64,000 nt of DNA from Winogradskyella vincentii (GTDB lineage: Bacteria; Bacteroidota; Bacteroidia; Flavobacteriales; Flavobacteriaceae), in assembly GCF_020166345.1 (NCBI RefSeq), contig NZ_JAIUJS010000001.1:620001-684000 (forward strand). Reading direction: 5' to 3'. This document shows positions 1 through 8,509 of the stretch, in pieces (positions within the stretch are counted from its first letter, which is position 1; every line of letters begins with the position of its first letter). Below the pieces are notes generated by a model. It was not told the origin of the DNA, did no database searches, and saw nothing but the letters and a program-made list of their open reading frames with translations. Position numbers and translations under genes: made by a program.

Positions 1-489
1 ATTTTCACTAGAAATTCTGTTTTTTACTGAGTCCTTTGCCATCATATAATTTACAGTGATATGCTTACCAACATCTCTTATAAATCCAAGAAAGGAGAAC
101 GCCTTCATCCAGTCATAATTATTTACAAGTTCCGCTGCATTAGGAGCGTCACTTTCAAAATCTAAAAAATGAGACAATTGTTTTTTAATAGCTTCTTGAT
201 TATGGCGAAGTGTTTTTTCATCTAACAAGTTACGTTCACTTGATTTTCCTGAGGGGTCACCAATCATTCCGGTAGCACCACCAACTAAAGCTACTGGCTT
301 GTGTCCACAACGCTGATAATGCGCTAAGAGCATAATTGGAACAAGGTTACCTATGTGCAAAGAATCGGCCGTAGGATCAAAACCAACATATGCGCTTCTC
401 ATTGCTTCTGCAAGATGTTCTTCTACACCTGGCATACTATCATGTATCATTCCTCTCCACTTTAATTCTTCAACAAAATTCTGTCCCAT
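1..489 (-). CDS. tyrS: Tyrosine--tRNA ligase, N-terminal part (cut by window edge)
   Basis: Charges tRNA-Tyr with tyrosine in the cytoplasm. Only the first 163 residues are inside the window; the frame is still open at base 1, so the C-terminal part lies outside. The class I signature appears as HIGN at about residues 45-48, after [11 protein letters not shown], typical of bacterial TyrRS. The start is the ATG read leftwards from 489 ([13 protein letters not shown]), about 28 nt downstream of a clear TAnnTTTG promoter. The gene is divergent from the SDR gene at 577. Family assignment is firm; nothing can be said of the S4 domain, which is outside the window. Confidence 0.96.
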   Translation of the reverse strand, partial: MGQNFVEELKWRGMIHDSMPGVEEHLAEAMRSAYVGFDPTADSLHIGNLVPIMLLAHYQRCGHKPVALVGGATGMIGDPSGKSSERNLLDEKTLRHNQEAIKKQLSHFLDFESDAPNAAELVNNYDWMKAFSFLGFIRDVGKHITVNYMMAKDSVKNRISSEN

Positions 490-516
490 TTTATAATAGT
501 TGTGATTAAATTTTAG

Positions 517-545
517 CAAAGATATGTTTCCACTTTTAAAGACAA
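517..545 (-). promoter_or_regulatory. Promoter of tyrS
   Basis: Read on the minus strand, TTG (543-545) is followed after 18 nt by TATCTTTG (517-524). This fits the Bacteroidetes primary sigma consensus TTG-N17-23-TAnnTTTG and lies just ahead of the tyrS start. Confidence 0.75.
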
Positions 546-576
546 AAGACAAATCTAAAAAACGTAATTTAGCATT

Positions 577-1596
577 ATGATTTTAGTTACTGGAGGCACA
601 GGATTAGTCGGTTCTCATTTGTTATTTAAATTGGTGAGTGACAATGAAAATGTGAGAGCAATTTATAGACGAGAAAAAACCTTAAAACGTGTTGAACACG
701 TTTTCTCCTATTTTACTGATGAACCAGAAACACTTTTTGAAAGAATTGATTGGGTTGAAGCTGATTTAAATGATATCCCAAAATTACAACACGCTTTTAT
801 CGGAATTACTCATGTTTACCATTGTGCAGCTTTTGTTTCTTTTGAACCGGACAAGTACAAACTTCTTAGAAAGATTAACATTGAGGGTACGGCTAATATT
901 GTTAATCTTTGCATCAGCCATTCAATTAAAAAATTGTGCTATGTGAGTTCTATTGCTGCTTTAGGACACACAGAAGATGAAAATGAATTAATAAATGAAA
1001 ATACACCTTGGAATCCAGAGGAAGACAATAATGTTTACCGCATAACTAAATATGGTGCCGAACTCGAGGTATGGCGCGGCACACAGGAGGGACTAAATGC
1101 AGTAATTGTAAATCCTGGAGTGGTATTAGGTGCAGGACATTGGAATGGTGGTAGTAGTGGTCATTTATTTAGATTAATCTATGACGGAATGAAGTATTAC
1201 GTTAAAGGCGTGGTAGGTTATGTTGACGTTTTTGATGTGGTTCATATTATGCATGGACTTATGAAAAGCGATATTAAAAATCAAGGTTATATTCTCATCT
1301 CGGAAAACTTGAGTTTTAAGGAGTTTCAATATAAAGTTGCTTCATATTTGAACGTTAATCCACCTAAAAAAGAAGCTAAATTATGGTTACTAAATATTGG
1401 ATGGCGTTTGGATTGGCTTAATCATAAACTATTAGGAAAACGCAGGACTTTATCAAAACAAACAGCCAAATCCGCGGTTAGCATCACCAAATATGATAAT
1501 TCAAAAATTAAAAAAGCACTAAATTTTGATTTTAAGACCATTGATGATTCTATAGACGAAGTTTGTAGTTTGTTTATAAAAGATTTAAGGGCTTAA
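577..1596 (+). CDS. NAD-dependent epimerase/dehydratase family protein (extended SDR)
   Basis: An extended short-chain dehydrogenase/reductase of 339 residues. The nucleotide-binding loop TGGTGLVG is at residues 5-12, the active-site Tyr and Lys are Y154 and K158 (YRITK), and the serine is S124 or S125 ([10 protein letters not shown]). The overall pattern resembles NAD(P)H-dependent sugar epimerases and dihydroflavonol-reductase-like proteins; the substrate cannot be read from the sequence. It is convergent with the DUF4296 gene, with one base between the two stops. A TAATTTAG box (565-572) ends 4 nt before the ATG, so the mRNA may be leaderless. Confidence 0.88.
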   Translation: MILVTGGTGLVGSHLLFKLVSDNENVRAIYRREKTLKRVEHVFSYFTDEPETLFERIDWVEADLNDIPKLQHAFIGITHVYHCAAFVSFEPDKYKLLRKINIEGTANIVNLCISHSIKKLCYVSSIAALGHTEDENELINENTPWNPEEDNNVYRITKYGAELEVWRGTQEGLNAVIVNPGVVLGAGHWNGGSSGHLFRLIYDGMKYYVKGVVGYVDVFDVVHIMHGLMKSDIKNQGYILISENLSFKEFQYKVASYLNVNPPKKEAKLWLLNIGWRLDWLNHKLLGKRRTLSKQTAKSAVSITKYDNSKIKKALNFDFKTIDDSIDEVCSLFIKDLRA

Positions 1597-1597
1597 G

Positions 1598-2050
1598 TTA
1601 CTTTATTGACGTAGAATCTTTCGATACTTTTTTCTGTTCCCTTTTTTCTTTATTCAGCGCTTTTAATGAATCTCTCTTTCGTTTAGCTTCAACTTGTTCC
1701 TGTTTTTGTAGATCTTCAATCTCCTTCTTTTCTCCTTCTAATCGAGATTTTACTGATTCAACAATTGATGCATAATCCTCTGTGTCAAAGGCATAATAAT
1801 TATTACTCTGAGCAAATTGAATACTGTCTATCTCATATTTAGTAAGTACATAATTTTCAGGCACCAGATTACGCTTTTCTAAAACTTTTCGATTAACACC
1901 TTTTGCCGCATTTATAATATAAAGGTCGTATAATATATCAGCCATCTTTTCTTTTGGGATAAGATTTGATGGTTTAGGTGGTCTATCTTTATTGTCACAA
2001 GACAAGAAAATTACCATCGTTAATATTAATACAACTGTCTTTTTTAACAT
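1598..2050 (-). CDS. DUF4296 family lipoprotein
   Basis: A 150-residue exported protein with a lipoprotein signal peptide; the lipidated Cys is at residue 18 in IFLSC. Residues 30-110 carry the DUF4296 pattern (IPKEKMADILYDLYIINAAK), a family found mainly in Bacteroidetes and without an assigned function. The C-terminal third is a charged Lys/Glu-rich helix, probably a coiled coil. It is the last gene of a tight run with pyrC (one base between them) and a glycosyltransferase. That pairing may only reflect chromosomal order, because nothing in the sequence links it to pyrimidine synthesis. Confidence 0.8.
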   Translation of the reverse strand: MLKKTVVLILTMVIFLSCDNKDRPPKPSNLIPKEKMADILYDLYIINAAKGVNRKVLEKRNLVPENYVLTKYEIDSIQFAQSNNYYAFDTEDYASIVESVKSRLEGEKKEIEDLQKQEQVEAKRKRDSLKALNKEKREQKKVSKDSTSIK

Positions 2051-2051
2051 A

Positions 2052-3395
2052 CTATCTATTGAATGTTAGTCTCTGCCCAGCTTTAACGTCTAGAACTTTA
2101 AAATTATTATAAACCAACTCACCATTAACAAATGTATGTGTCACCCTACTTTTAAAGGTGTTCCCCTCAAATGGAGACCAACCACATTTATAAAGTATAT
2201 TACTCTTATTTACTGTCCAAGGGCTTTTTAAATCTACAATTACCAAATCTGCAAAATAACCTTCTTTAATATACCCGCGTTTTTCAACGTCGAACAAAAT
2301 AGCAGGATTATGACATGCTTTTTCAACAATCTTCTCTATGGAAATCTTACCCTTATGATGTGCTTCTAATAATGCTACAAGTGCATGTTGCACTAAAGGC
2401 CCACCAGATGGTGCGCTTGTATATGGATTATTCTTTTCTTCATTTGTATGAGGTGCATGATCCGTTGCCAGTACATCAATTCTATCATCCAACAATGCTT
2501 CCCACAATTTATCCCTATCCTTTGCTGTCTTTACAGCTGGATTCCACTTTATTCGGCTTCCTTTAGTCTTGTAATCTTCATCCGAAAACCATAAATGATG
2601 AATGCAAACCTCAGCTGTTATCTTCTTATCTTTAAGTGGAATTTTATTCGTAAATAAACTGGTTTCCTTACCTGTAGATAAATGAAATACGTGTAGCCTT
2701 GCACCTGTTTTTTTCGCTAAATCTATTGCTTTTGATGAGGATAAATAGCAAGCTTCTTCACTGCGGATAATAGGATGTAATTCCATTGGAATATCATCTC
2801 CATATTCATCCGTATATTTTTCAAGGTTTTTTCTAATTGTAGCTTCATCTTCACAGTGCACTGAAATTACTATATCAGTACTAGAAAAGATTTTCTCTAG
2901 AACTTCTGGATCATCAACTAGCATATTTCCTGTAGACGAACCCAAGAATAGTTTTAATCCTGCAACAGATTTTGGATCAACTTTTAAAATCTCATCCAAA
3001 TTATCATTAGTACCACCAAACATAAACGAATAATTTGCATAAGAGGTCTTTGCTGCTATAGCAAACTTTTCCTCAAGTTTTTCTATTGTAGTTGTTTGAG
3101 GTTTGGTATTTGGCATTTCAATAAAAGAAGTAATTCCTCCCGCAATTGCTGCTTTTGATTCTGACTCAATATTTGCCTTATGAGTTAATCCAGGTTCTCT
3201 AAAATGTACCTGATCATCAATTAAGCCTGGTAAAACATAATTTCCTTCCGCATCAATCACTGTCATATCTGCGGATTTTACACTTATTGATGAATCTATC
3301 GCTTTGATTCTGTTATTCTCAATGAGAATATCACCTTCAAATATTATTCCTTCGTTAACAATTTTCGCGTTTTTTATGAGGGTATTTCGCTTCAT
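2052..3395 (-). CDS. pyrC: Dihydroorotase, class I type
   Basis: Interconverts carbamoyl-aspartate and dihydroorotate, the third step of de novo pyrimidine synthesis. The 447-residue amidohydrolase has its N-terminal metal motif at about 60-69 as DDQVHFREPG, a carbamylated-Lys candidate in LKLFLGSSTGN, His motifs in SVHCEDE and VFHLSTG, and the catalytic Asp in ATDHAPH. The first His of the usual HxH pair is Gln (Q62). The ATG at 3395 was chosen because the longer frame needs a TTG start and overlaps the upstream gene; from 3395 the gap is 4 nt. Members of this clade in Bacteroidetes often have the Q form, so it may be active with altered metal binding. Confidence 0.9.
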   Translation of the reverse strand: MKRNTLIKNAKIVNEGIIFEGDILIENNRIKAIDSSISVKSADMTVIDAEGNYVLPGLIDDQVHFREPGLTHKANIESESKAAIAGGITSFIEMPNTKPQTTTIEKLEEKFAIAAKTSYANYSFMFGGTNDNLDEILKVDPKSVAGLKLFLGSSTGNMLVDDPEVLEKIFSSTDIVISVHCEDEATIRKNLEKYTDEYGDDIPMELHPIIRSEEACYLSSSKAIDLAKKTGARLHVFHLSTGKETSLFTNKIPLKDKKITAEVCIHHLWFSDEDYKTKGSRIKWNPAVKTAKDRDKLWEALLDDRIDVLATDHAPHTNEEKNNPYTSAPSGGPLVQHALVALLEAHHKGKISIEKIVEKACHNPAILFDVEKRGYIKEGYFADLVIVDLKSPWTVNKSNILYKCGWSPFEGNTFKSRVTHTFVNGELVYNNFKVLDVKAGQRLTFNR

Positions 3396-3399
3396 GATA

Positions 3400-4125
3400 T
3401 TATGACTTAGCAAATAAACTTTTTAATTTTAAACTAATAACTCCAAACACAGCTTCAGATATAATACTTCCACTCATCTTAGATTTACCTTGTGTTCTAT
3501 CTTTAAATATTACAGGTATTTCAACAATTGTAAACCCTTTCTTGTAAGCTTTAAACTTCATTTCAATTTGGAATGCATAACCCACAAACTTTATTTTATT
3601 TAAATCTATACTTTCTAGAACTTCTCTCTTGTAACAAATAAAACCAGCCGTTGAATCATTTATAGTCATTCCGGTTATCATCCTTACATATTTGGATGCA
3701 CCGTAAGACAATAAAATTCTTGACATTGGCCAATTTACAACAGTAATACCTTTTACATATCGAGAACCGACTGAAATATCAGCTCCATTTATAGCACAGG
3801 CTTCGTATAATTTAATGAGATCTTTTGGATTATGTGAAAAATCGGCATCCATTTCGAAAATGTAGCTATAAGATCGTTCTAAAGCCCATTTAAACCCTTC
3901 AATATATGCAGATCCGAGACCTTTTTTCCCCTTGCGCTCCAATAGGAATAAGGAATTTGAAAATTCCGTTTGTAGCTGCTTTACCTTTTTACCTGTATAA
4001 TCTGGTGACTTATCATCAACCACCAATATGTGATATGCCTTATCTTGAGAAAATATAGCTCTTATAATAGACTCTATATTTTCAATTTCATTATATGTAG
4101 GAATAATTACTAAAGCGTCAGACAT
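3400..4125 (-). CDS. Polyprenol-phosphate mannosyltransferase-like GT2 glycosyltransferase
   Basis: A 241-residue family 2 glycosyltransferase of the dolichol-phosphate-mannose synthase type, expected to move a sugar (mannose in the family) from a nucleotide sugar to a polyprenyl phosphate at the inner membrane. It opens with ALVIIPTYNEIENI, has VVDDKSPD near residue 36 and the metal-binding DAD at 93-95, then GSRYVKG and an FKDRTQGKSKM segment seen in DPM1-like enzymes. No C-terminal membrane domain is present. It is the first gene of the run ahead of pyrC and DUF4296. A TACTTTTG box on the minus strand at 4172-4179 is its likely promoter. Confidence 0.85.
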   Translation of the reverse strand: MSDALVIIPTYNEIENIESIIRAIFSQDKAYHILVVDDKSPDYTGKKVKQLQTEFSNSLFLLERKGKKGLGSAYIEGFKWALERSYSYIFEMDADFSHNPKDLIKLYEACAINGADISVGSRYVKGITVVNWPMSRILLSYGASKYVRMITGMTINDSTAGFICYKREVLESIDLNKIKFVGYAFQIEMKFKAYKKGFTIVEIPVIFKDRTQGKSKMSGSIISEAVFGVISLKLKSLFAKS

Positions 4126-4272
4126 TAAATCAATTATTTGAAGTCGTATTTTAAGTATTCTTAAATTTTGACAAAAGTAAAGTTTTTAATGGATTATATA
4201 CTGGAATTTGTTTATTTGATTATTGCCTATTTTAATCTGACAAATCCCACATTTTCTTCATAATTTAGCGAC

Positions 4273-4923
4273 ATGAGAGAATTTATAACATATGAATGGT
4301 TTACAATTTTTATTGTTTTAGCCCTAGTTTCAGTTGTTATAGCTAAATCTCTTCATAGCCTAAGATTTAATGATTTTCTTTATGTTGTTGGCAACTCAAA
4401 ATACCTGAAAATCTATTCTAGGGATCAAAAATTCATTGATACGTTTGATGGGTTCTTATTTTTTAATTTCACAGTTTGTCTCAGTATATTTATATACTTC
4501 TGCTATGCTCAATTTGTTGAAACTATAGAATTTAATTTGATTTCCTTTTTGAAGTTAAGCTTTGCAATTGCTACTATATTAATTATTAAAGTTTTGGTGG
4601 AACGTCTAGTTGCAAGCCTTTTTGAAATTGACAATATTATAGATGATTATTTATTTCAGAAAACTACATTTAAAAATTATTCAGGGTTAATTTTATTAGT
4701 AGCCAACCTATTTTTAATTTATACAAATAGCGCTCCAGAAATTATCATAATCTCAGTAATTTGTGTCATTTGCTTATTGAATCTTATTGGATTTTACAGT
4801 TCGTTTAAAACCTATCAAAACACAATAAATCTTAATTTATTCTATTTTTTGTTGTATCTTTGCGCTCTCGAAATTGGACCTTATATACTTTTGTATAAGA
4901 TAATTAGGGACTATAACGTATAA
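4273..4923 (+). CDS. DUF4271 family integral membrane protein
   Basis: A 216-residue membrane protein with about six to seven hydrophobic segments and almost no soluble domain, starting MREFITYEWFTIFIV. The pattern and its place directly upstream of hemD match DUF4271, a Bacteroidetes family of unknown function. Its last codons carry a consensus -7 box (4855-4862) that probably serves hemD. A TAATTTAG box (4261-4268) lies 4 nt before its own ATG. Membrane location is clear; the function is not known. Confidence 0.8.
   Translation: MREFITYEWFTIFIVLALVSVVIAKSLHSLRFNDFLYVVGNSKYLKIYSRDQKFIDTFDGFLFFNFTVCLSIFIYFCYAQFVETIEFNLISFLKLSFAIATILIIKVLVERLVASLFEIDNIIDDYLFQKTTFKNYSGLILLVANLFLIYTNSAPEIIIISVICVICLLNLIGFYSSFKTYQNTINLNLFYFLLYLCALEIGPYILLYKIIRDYNV
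4855..4862 (+). promoter_or_regulatory. Intragenic -7 box, probable hemD promoter
   Basis: TATCTTTG, an exact match to TAnnTTTG, lies inside the 3' end of the DUF4271 gene about 75 nt before the hemD ATG. No clear TTG -33 element was seen at the ideal distance, so strength is uncertain. Confidence 0.45.
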
Positions 4924-4938
4924 AACAAAGAAAGACGT

Positions 4939-5688
4939 ATGAAAGTGAAAACAATTTTAGTATCGCAACCAGAGCCTAAAATAGAGAACTCTCCATACTT
5001 TGATCTCCAAGAAAGACAAAAGGTAAAAGTAGATTTTAGACCTTTTATACATGTTGAAGGAGTATCTGCCAAAGATATTAGACAACAAAAAATTGACTTA
5101 AGCAAGTTTACTGCAATAATCCTTACCAGCAGAAATTCTGTTGACCATTTTTTTAGAGTTGCGGAAGAAATGCGCTTTAAGGTTCCTGATTCTATGAAGT
5201 ATTTCTGCCAATCAGAAGCAGTTGCTTATTACTTGCAAAAATATGTTGTGTATAGAAAACGCAAAATTTATGTTGGTAAACGTAATTTTGAAGATTTAAC
5301 TCCATTAATCAAAAAATACAAGGAAGAAAAGTTTTTACTTCCTACAACTGACAAGGTAAAGCCTATTATCCCAGAAATTCTTGATAATCTTGAAGTGAAC
5401 TGGATACAGGCCACTTTTTACAAAACCGTAATAAGTGATTTATCTGATTTAGCTGATGTGTATTATGACATTTTAGTATTCTTTAGCCCATCCGGAATTG
5501 ATTCGTTATTTCATAATTTTCCAGATTTCAAACAAAACGACACGCGCATAGCTGTATTTGGTAACACAACAGTAAAGGCTGTAGAGAAAAAAGGATTAAG
5601 AGTAGATATTGCTGCTCCAACACCAGAAACACCTTCAATGACCATGGCATTACAGAAATATATTGATTCTGTAAACAAAGGGAAATAG
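4939..5688 (+). CDS. hemD: Uroporphyrinogen-III synthase
   Basis: Cyclises hydroxymethylbilane to uroporphyrinogen III in haem and sirohaem synthesis. The 249-residue protein has the two-domain HemD pattern: ILTSRNSVDHFF near residue 59, and VFFSPSGIDSLF followed by VFGNTTVKAVEKKG and PTPETPSMTMAL in the C-terminal half. HemD is poorly conserved, so the call rests on these two segments and on the gene order DUF4271-hemD-pckA, which is common in flavobacteria. It is followed by an imperfect hairpin terminator. No other haem gene is nearby. Confidence 0.85.
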   Translation: MKVKTILVSQPEPKIENSPYFDLQERQKVKVDFRPFIHVEGVSAKDIRQQKIDLSKFTAIILTSRNSVDHFFRVAEEMRFKVPDSMKYFCQSEAVAYYLQKYVVYRKRKIYVGKRNFEDLTPLIKKYKEEKFLLPTTDKVKPIIPEILDNLEVNWIQATFYKTVISDLSDLADVYYDILVFFSPSGIDSLFHNFPDFKQNDTRIAVFGNTTVKAVEKKGLRVDIAAPTPETPSMTMALQKYIDSVNKGK

Positions 5689-5717
5689 GAAGAAGTTAAG
5701 AAATAAGAATACATAAA

Positions 5718-5744
5718 GCCCAATCTTTTGGTTGAGCTTTTTTG
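5718..5744 (+). terminator. Intrinsic terminator after hemD
   Basis: AAGCCCAATC TTTT GGTTGAGCTT forms a stem with one mismatch and a G-U pair, followed by a T-run, 30 nt after the hemD stop. Confidence 0.65.
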
Positions 5745-5746
5745 TT

Positions 5747-6232
5747 TTAAAACACAACTTGATAGGCTTTAATAGAATTAGTAGAATCTCTGGATTCACC
5801 CGAATCAATTACGTAAACATTTTCCGCATTTTTCAGAATTTTACTAAAACTTATAAATTCAGAATTAATAAAATCATCATATTCAATAATATTAGACTGT
5901 GGTAATTGATCTAATGAAACTATTTTATTTCTGTATGAATAATGATAAAGTATAATTTTATCTTCTTTTTTTTCTGTATTGCCTCTATCCTTTTGTTTAA
6001 TCAACCTTCCATTACTGTCAATTGTTAGTGCAGATTTACAATTCTCAGTTGAGACATCTTTGGAAAAGTTAAACGTTTTAACCCAAATTGAATCACTCAT
6101 TTTCTTTTCTGTTATAATCATTTGCCCCTTTGATGAATCAAAGTTTAAATAGATTGAATATTTCTTTTTAAATTGAGAAAACGATAGTTGAAGAGAGGCT
6201 AAAAATAGAACTAGGAAGAACTTATTTTTCAT
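5747..6232 (-). CDS. Secreted protein of unknown function
   Basis: A 161-residue protein with a clear Sec signal peptide (MKNKFFLVLFLASLQLSFSQ, cleavage after about residue 19-20). The mature part is rich in Lys, Asp and Ser, with no motif I recognise and no membrane segment or Cys pair. It lies downstream of pckA on the same strand but behind the pckA terminator, so it is probably transcribed alone. Start, length and codon use look like an ordinary gene. Localisation should be periplasm or outside; no function is proposed. Confidence 0.7.
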   Translation of the reverse strand: MKNKFFLVLFLASLQLSFSQFKKKYSIYLNFDSSKGQMIITEKKMSDSIWVKTFNFSKDVSTENCKSALTIDSNGRLIKQKDRGNTEKKEDKIILYHYSYRNKIVSLDQLPQSNIIEYDDFINSEFISFSKILKNAENVYVIDSGESRDSTNSIKAYQVVF

Positions 6233-6307
6233 ATTAATTTGAATAATTCAAGTCTTGTTATCAGTTCTAAATATATAAATAATTTATTATCAAACAATTA
6301 ACAAATA

Positions 6308-6340
6308 AAAAAAGCGATTCTTTAGAATCGCTTTTTTTAT
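6308..6340 (-). terminator. Bidirectional hairpin terminator after pckA
   Basis: AAAGCGATTC TTTA GAATCGCTTT with A-run and T-run flanks lies 15-45 nt downstream of the pckA stop on the minus strand. Confidence 0.85.
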
Positions 6341-6354
6341 TTATCGCACCTAAA

Positions 6355-7974
6355 TTAATATGCATATCGCTGTGGGCCTCCACGTCTGATTTCTTCAGAA
6401 GCATAAGACTCAAACTTCTTAAAATTATGTCTAAAGGAATTAGATAATTTAAATGCCATTTTATAATAGGCGTCATCATCATTCCATGTAGTTCTTGGGC
6501 TTAAAACCTCAGTTGGGACACCAGGGCAGGTTCTAGGTTGTGCAACACCAAATACTGAATGTATATGATAATCTTCATAAGTATAATTACCCAAATCCCC
6601 ATTTAGGGCTGCAGTAATCATTGCACGTGTATATTTTAACTTCATTCTTGTTCCAACTCCGTATGGTCCACCTGTCCATCCCGTATTTACCAACCAAACA
6701 TTTACTCCTGCCTCTTTCATTTTTCTACTCAGCATGTCTGCATACTTTGTTGGATGTAGTGGCATAAATGGCGCTCCAAAACAAGCGGAAAACGATGGTT
6801 GTGGCTCAACCACTCCTGCTTCAGTTCCAGCAACTTTAGCTGTATAACCAGAAATAAAGTGATAAGCTGCTTGAGCTGGAGTCAGCTTAGAAATTGGAGG
6901 CAACACTCCAAAGGCGTCTGCGGTTAAAAAGAATATATTCTTGGGATTAGCTGCAAACGATGGTTGCTGTATATTGTCAATGTGATAAATCGGATAGCTT
7001 ACACGTGTATTCTGAGTAATTGTGCTATCCATATAATCAACTTCACCATTTTCTTTAAAGATTACATTCTCTAGAATGGCTCCCGGTTTTATGGCTCTAT
7101 AAATGTCTGGCTCCTTTTCCTCACTTAAATCAATAGCTTTCGCATAACACCCTCCTTCAAAATTAAAGATTGTATTCTCTTCAGTCCAACCATGTTCATC
7201 GTCTCCGATAAGCTTTCTATTTGGGTCTGTAGACAATGTGGTTTTTCCAGTTCCTGATAAACCGAAGAAGATTGCTGTTTCACCATTATCACCAACATTC
7301 GCAGAACAGTGCATCGGTAATACATTTTTCTCAACTGGTAAAATAAAATTCAATGCAGTAAAAATTCCTTTTTTCATCTCGCCAGTGTATGCAGAACCAG
7401 CCACTAGTGCAATTTTCTTTGTGAAATTAAGAATCGAAAAATTTCCTTGTCTTAATCCATGTTGCTCAGGGTTTAGACACTCATAACCTGGTGCACATAA
7501 TACGAGCCATTCTTCTTCAAACCCATCGAGTTCTTCTTCTTCTGGACGCAAGAACATATTATAAATAAACATATTAGACCATGGATATTCTGTAACAGTT
7601 CTAACATTCATTTTATACTTTGGATCTGCACATACATATCCATCTCTTACAAAAAGCTCTTTCTCGCATAGATATTGCTCTATTTCACTTTGCAAAAAGT
7701 TAAAGTTTTCTGGTGAGATTGCTTTGTTAGAATCTCCCCACCATATTTTATCTTCAGTATAATTGTCTTTTACCAAAAACCTGTCTTCTGGAGAACGGCC
7801 GGTAAACTTACCTGTGTTTATTGCCAAAGTTCCATTATTGGTTTCACGGCCCATTCCTTTTTCAATGGTTATAGCCTGTAGATCTTTTGGTGAAAGTTGA
7901 TAGTGAATTTGAGCATTTTTAATGCCATATTTATCTAACGAAATCGTTTTCGCTGATGAAGCATGGTTTGCCAT
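6355..7974 (-). CDS. pckA: Phosphoenolpyruvate carboxykinase (ATP)
   Basis: Converts oxaloacetate plus ATP to PEP, CO2 and ADP, the entry to gluconeogenesis. The 539-residue length is that of the ATP-dependent family. The kinase P-loop GLSGTGKT is at about 238-245, followed by the metal-binding LIGDDEHGW segment (about 256-264). NTGKFTGRSPEDRF near residue 53 and the TGYTAKVAGTE-type loop region are further family signatures. A TAATTTTG box on the minus strand (7997-8004) gives a short leader. It stands alone between hemD and DUF423, with its own terminator. The call is firm. Confidence 0.97.
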   Translation of the reverse strand: MANHASSAKTISLDKYGIKNAQIHYQLSPKDLQAITIEKGMGRETNNGTLAINTGKFTGRSPEDRFLVKDNYTEDKIWWGDSNKAISPENFNFLQSEIEQYLCEKELFVRDGYVCADPKYKMNVRTVTEYPWSNMFIYNMFLRPEEEELDGFEEEWLVLCAPGYECLNPEQHGLRQGNFSILNFTKKIALVAGSAYTGEMKKGIFTALNFILPVEKNVLPMHCSANVGDNGETAIFFGLSGTGKTTLSTDPNRKLIGDDEHGWTEENTIFNFEGGCYAKAIDLSEEKEPDIYRAIKPGAILENVIFKENGEVDYMDSTITQNTRVSYPIYHIDNIQQPSFAANPKNIFFLTADAFGVLPPISKLTPAQAAYHFISGYTAKVAGTEAGVVEPQPSFSACFGAPFMPLHPTKYADMLSRKMKEAGVNVWLVNTGWTGGPYGVGTRMKLKYTRAMITAALNGDLGNYTYEDYHIHSVFGVAQPRTCPGVPTEVLSPRTTWNDDDAYYKMAFKLSNSFRHNFKKFESYASEEIRRGGPQRYAY

Positions 7975-8038
7975 AATTTTAGTATTGTTTAGGTCGCAAA
8001 ATTATAATTTTATTTTATATAAATGGTCAAGAAACTCA

Positions 8039-8428
8039 TTAATCGATATTACTTTTTATTATACCAATTAACATAATTAGCCAAGCAGAAATTAAAAATA
8101 ATCCTCCAATAGGTGTTACCATAGCTATGATTTTAAAATCAAAACCTGTAAGTGTATTTGTTGCTAGGCCATAAATTGATCCTGAAAAGAAAATTATACC
8201 ACCTAACACCAAGTAGAAAATACTCTTTTTAATCTTTTCTTTTACAAAACCTGTACCTCCAATAATTAAAAGTAAAAAGGCGTGATACATTTGGTACCTT
8301 ACGCCAGTTTTAAAAGATTCTATTGCATTTTCATCAATCAATTTTTCTAATCCATGTGCTGCAAATGCTCCTAAAACAATTCCTAATAGCCCTAAAATTG
8401 ATCCTGTAATTAAAATTGTTTTGTTCAT
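8039..8428 (-). CDS. DUF423 (YgdD/TMEM256-like) membrane protein
   Basis: A small inner-membrane protein of 129 residues with four hydrophobic helices. The family signature GAFAAHGLEKL follows the first helix, then YQMYHAFLLLIIG and SGSIYGLA. The ATG at 8428 (MNKTILITGSILGL) was chosen over a longer frame because it starts exactly at the first membrane helix and because the -7 box TAATTTTG (8486-8493, minus strand) would otherwise sit inside the gene. The family is widespread but has no established function. Confidence 0.85.
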   Translation of the reverse strand: MNKTILITGSILGLLGIVLGAFAAHGLEKLIDENAIESFKTGVRYQMYHAFLLLIIGGTGFVKEKIKKSIFYLVLGGIIFFSGSIYGLATNTLTGFDFKIIAMVTPIGGLFLISAWLIMLIGIIKSNID

Positions 8429-8509
8429 AATTAAACTAGAATATTCATTTAAAATCCCTTTTGTATTTATTACATTCGTGCTATACAAAATTAGTCATAT
8501 AAAGCCATT

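Noticed and set aside
2315..2566. Plus-strand open frame inside pyrC
   Set aside because: Antisense shadow of a well-conserved gene; no signal peptide, domain or promoter of its own.
4189..4263. Possible 24-codon hydrophobic frame between the glycosyltransferase and DUF4271 genes
   Set aside because: No promoter or context; it overlaps the promoter region of the divergent genes and is easily explained by AT-rich chance.
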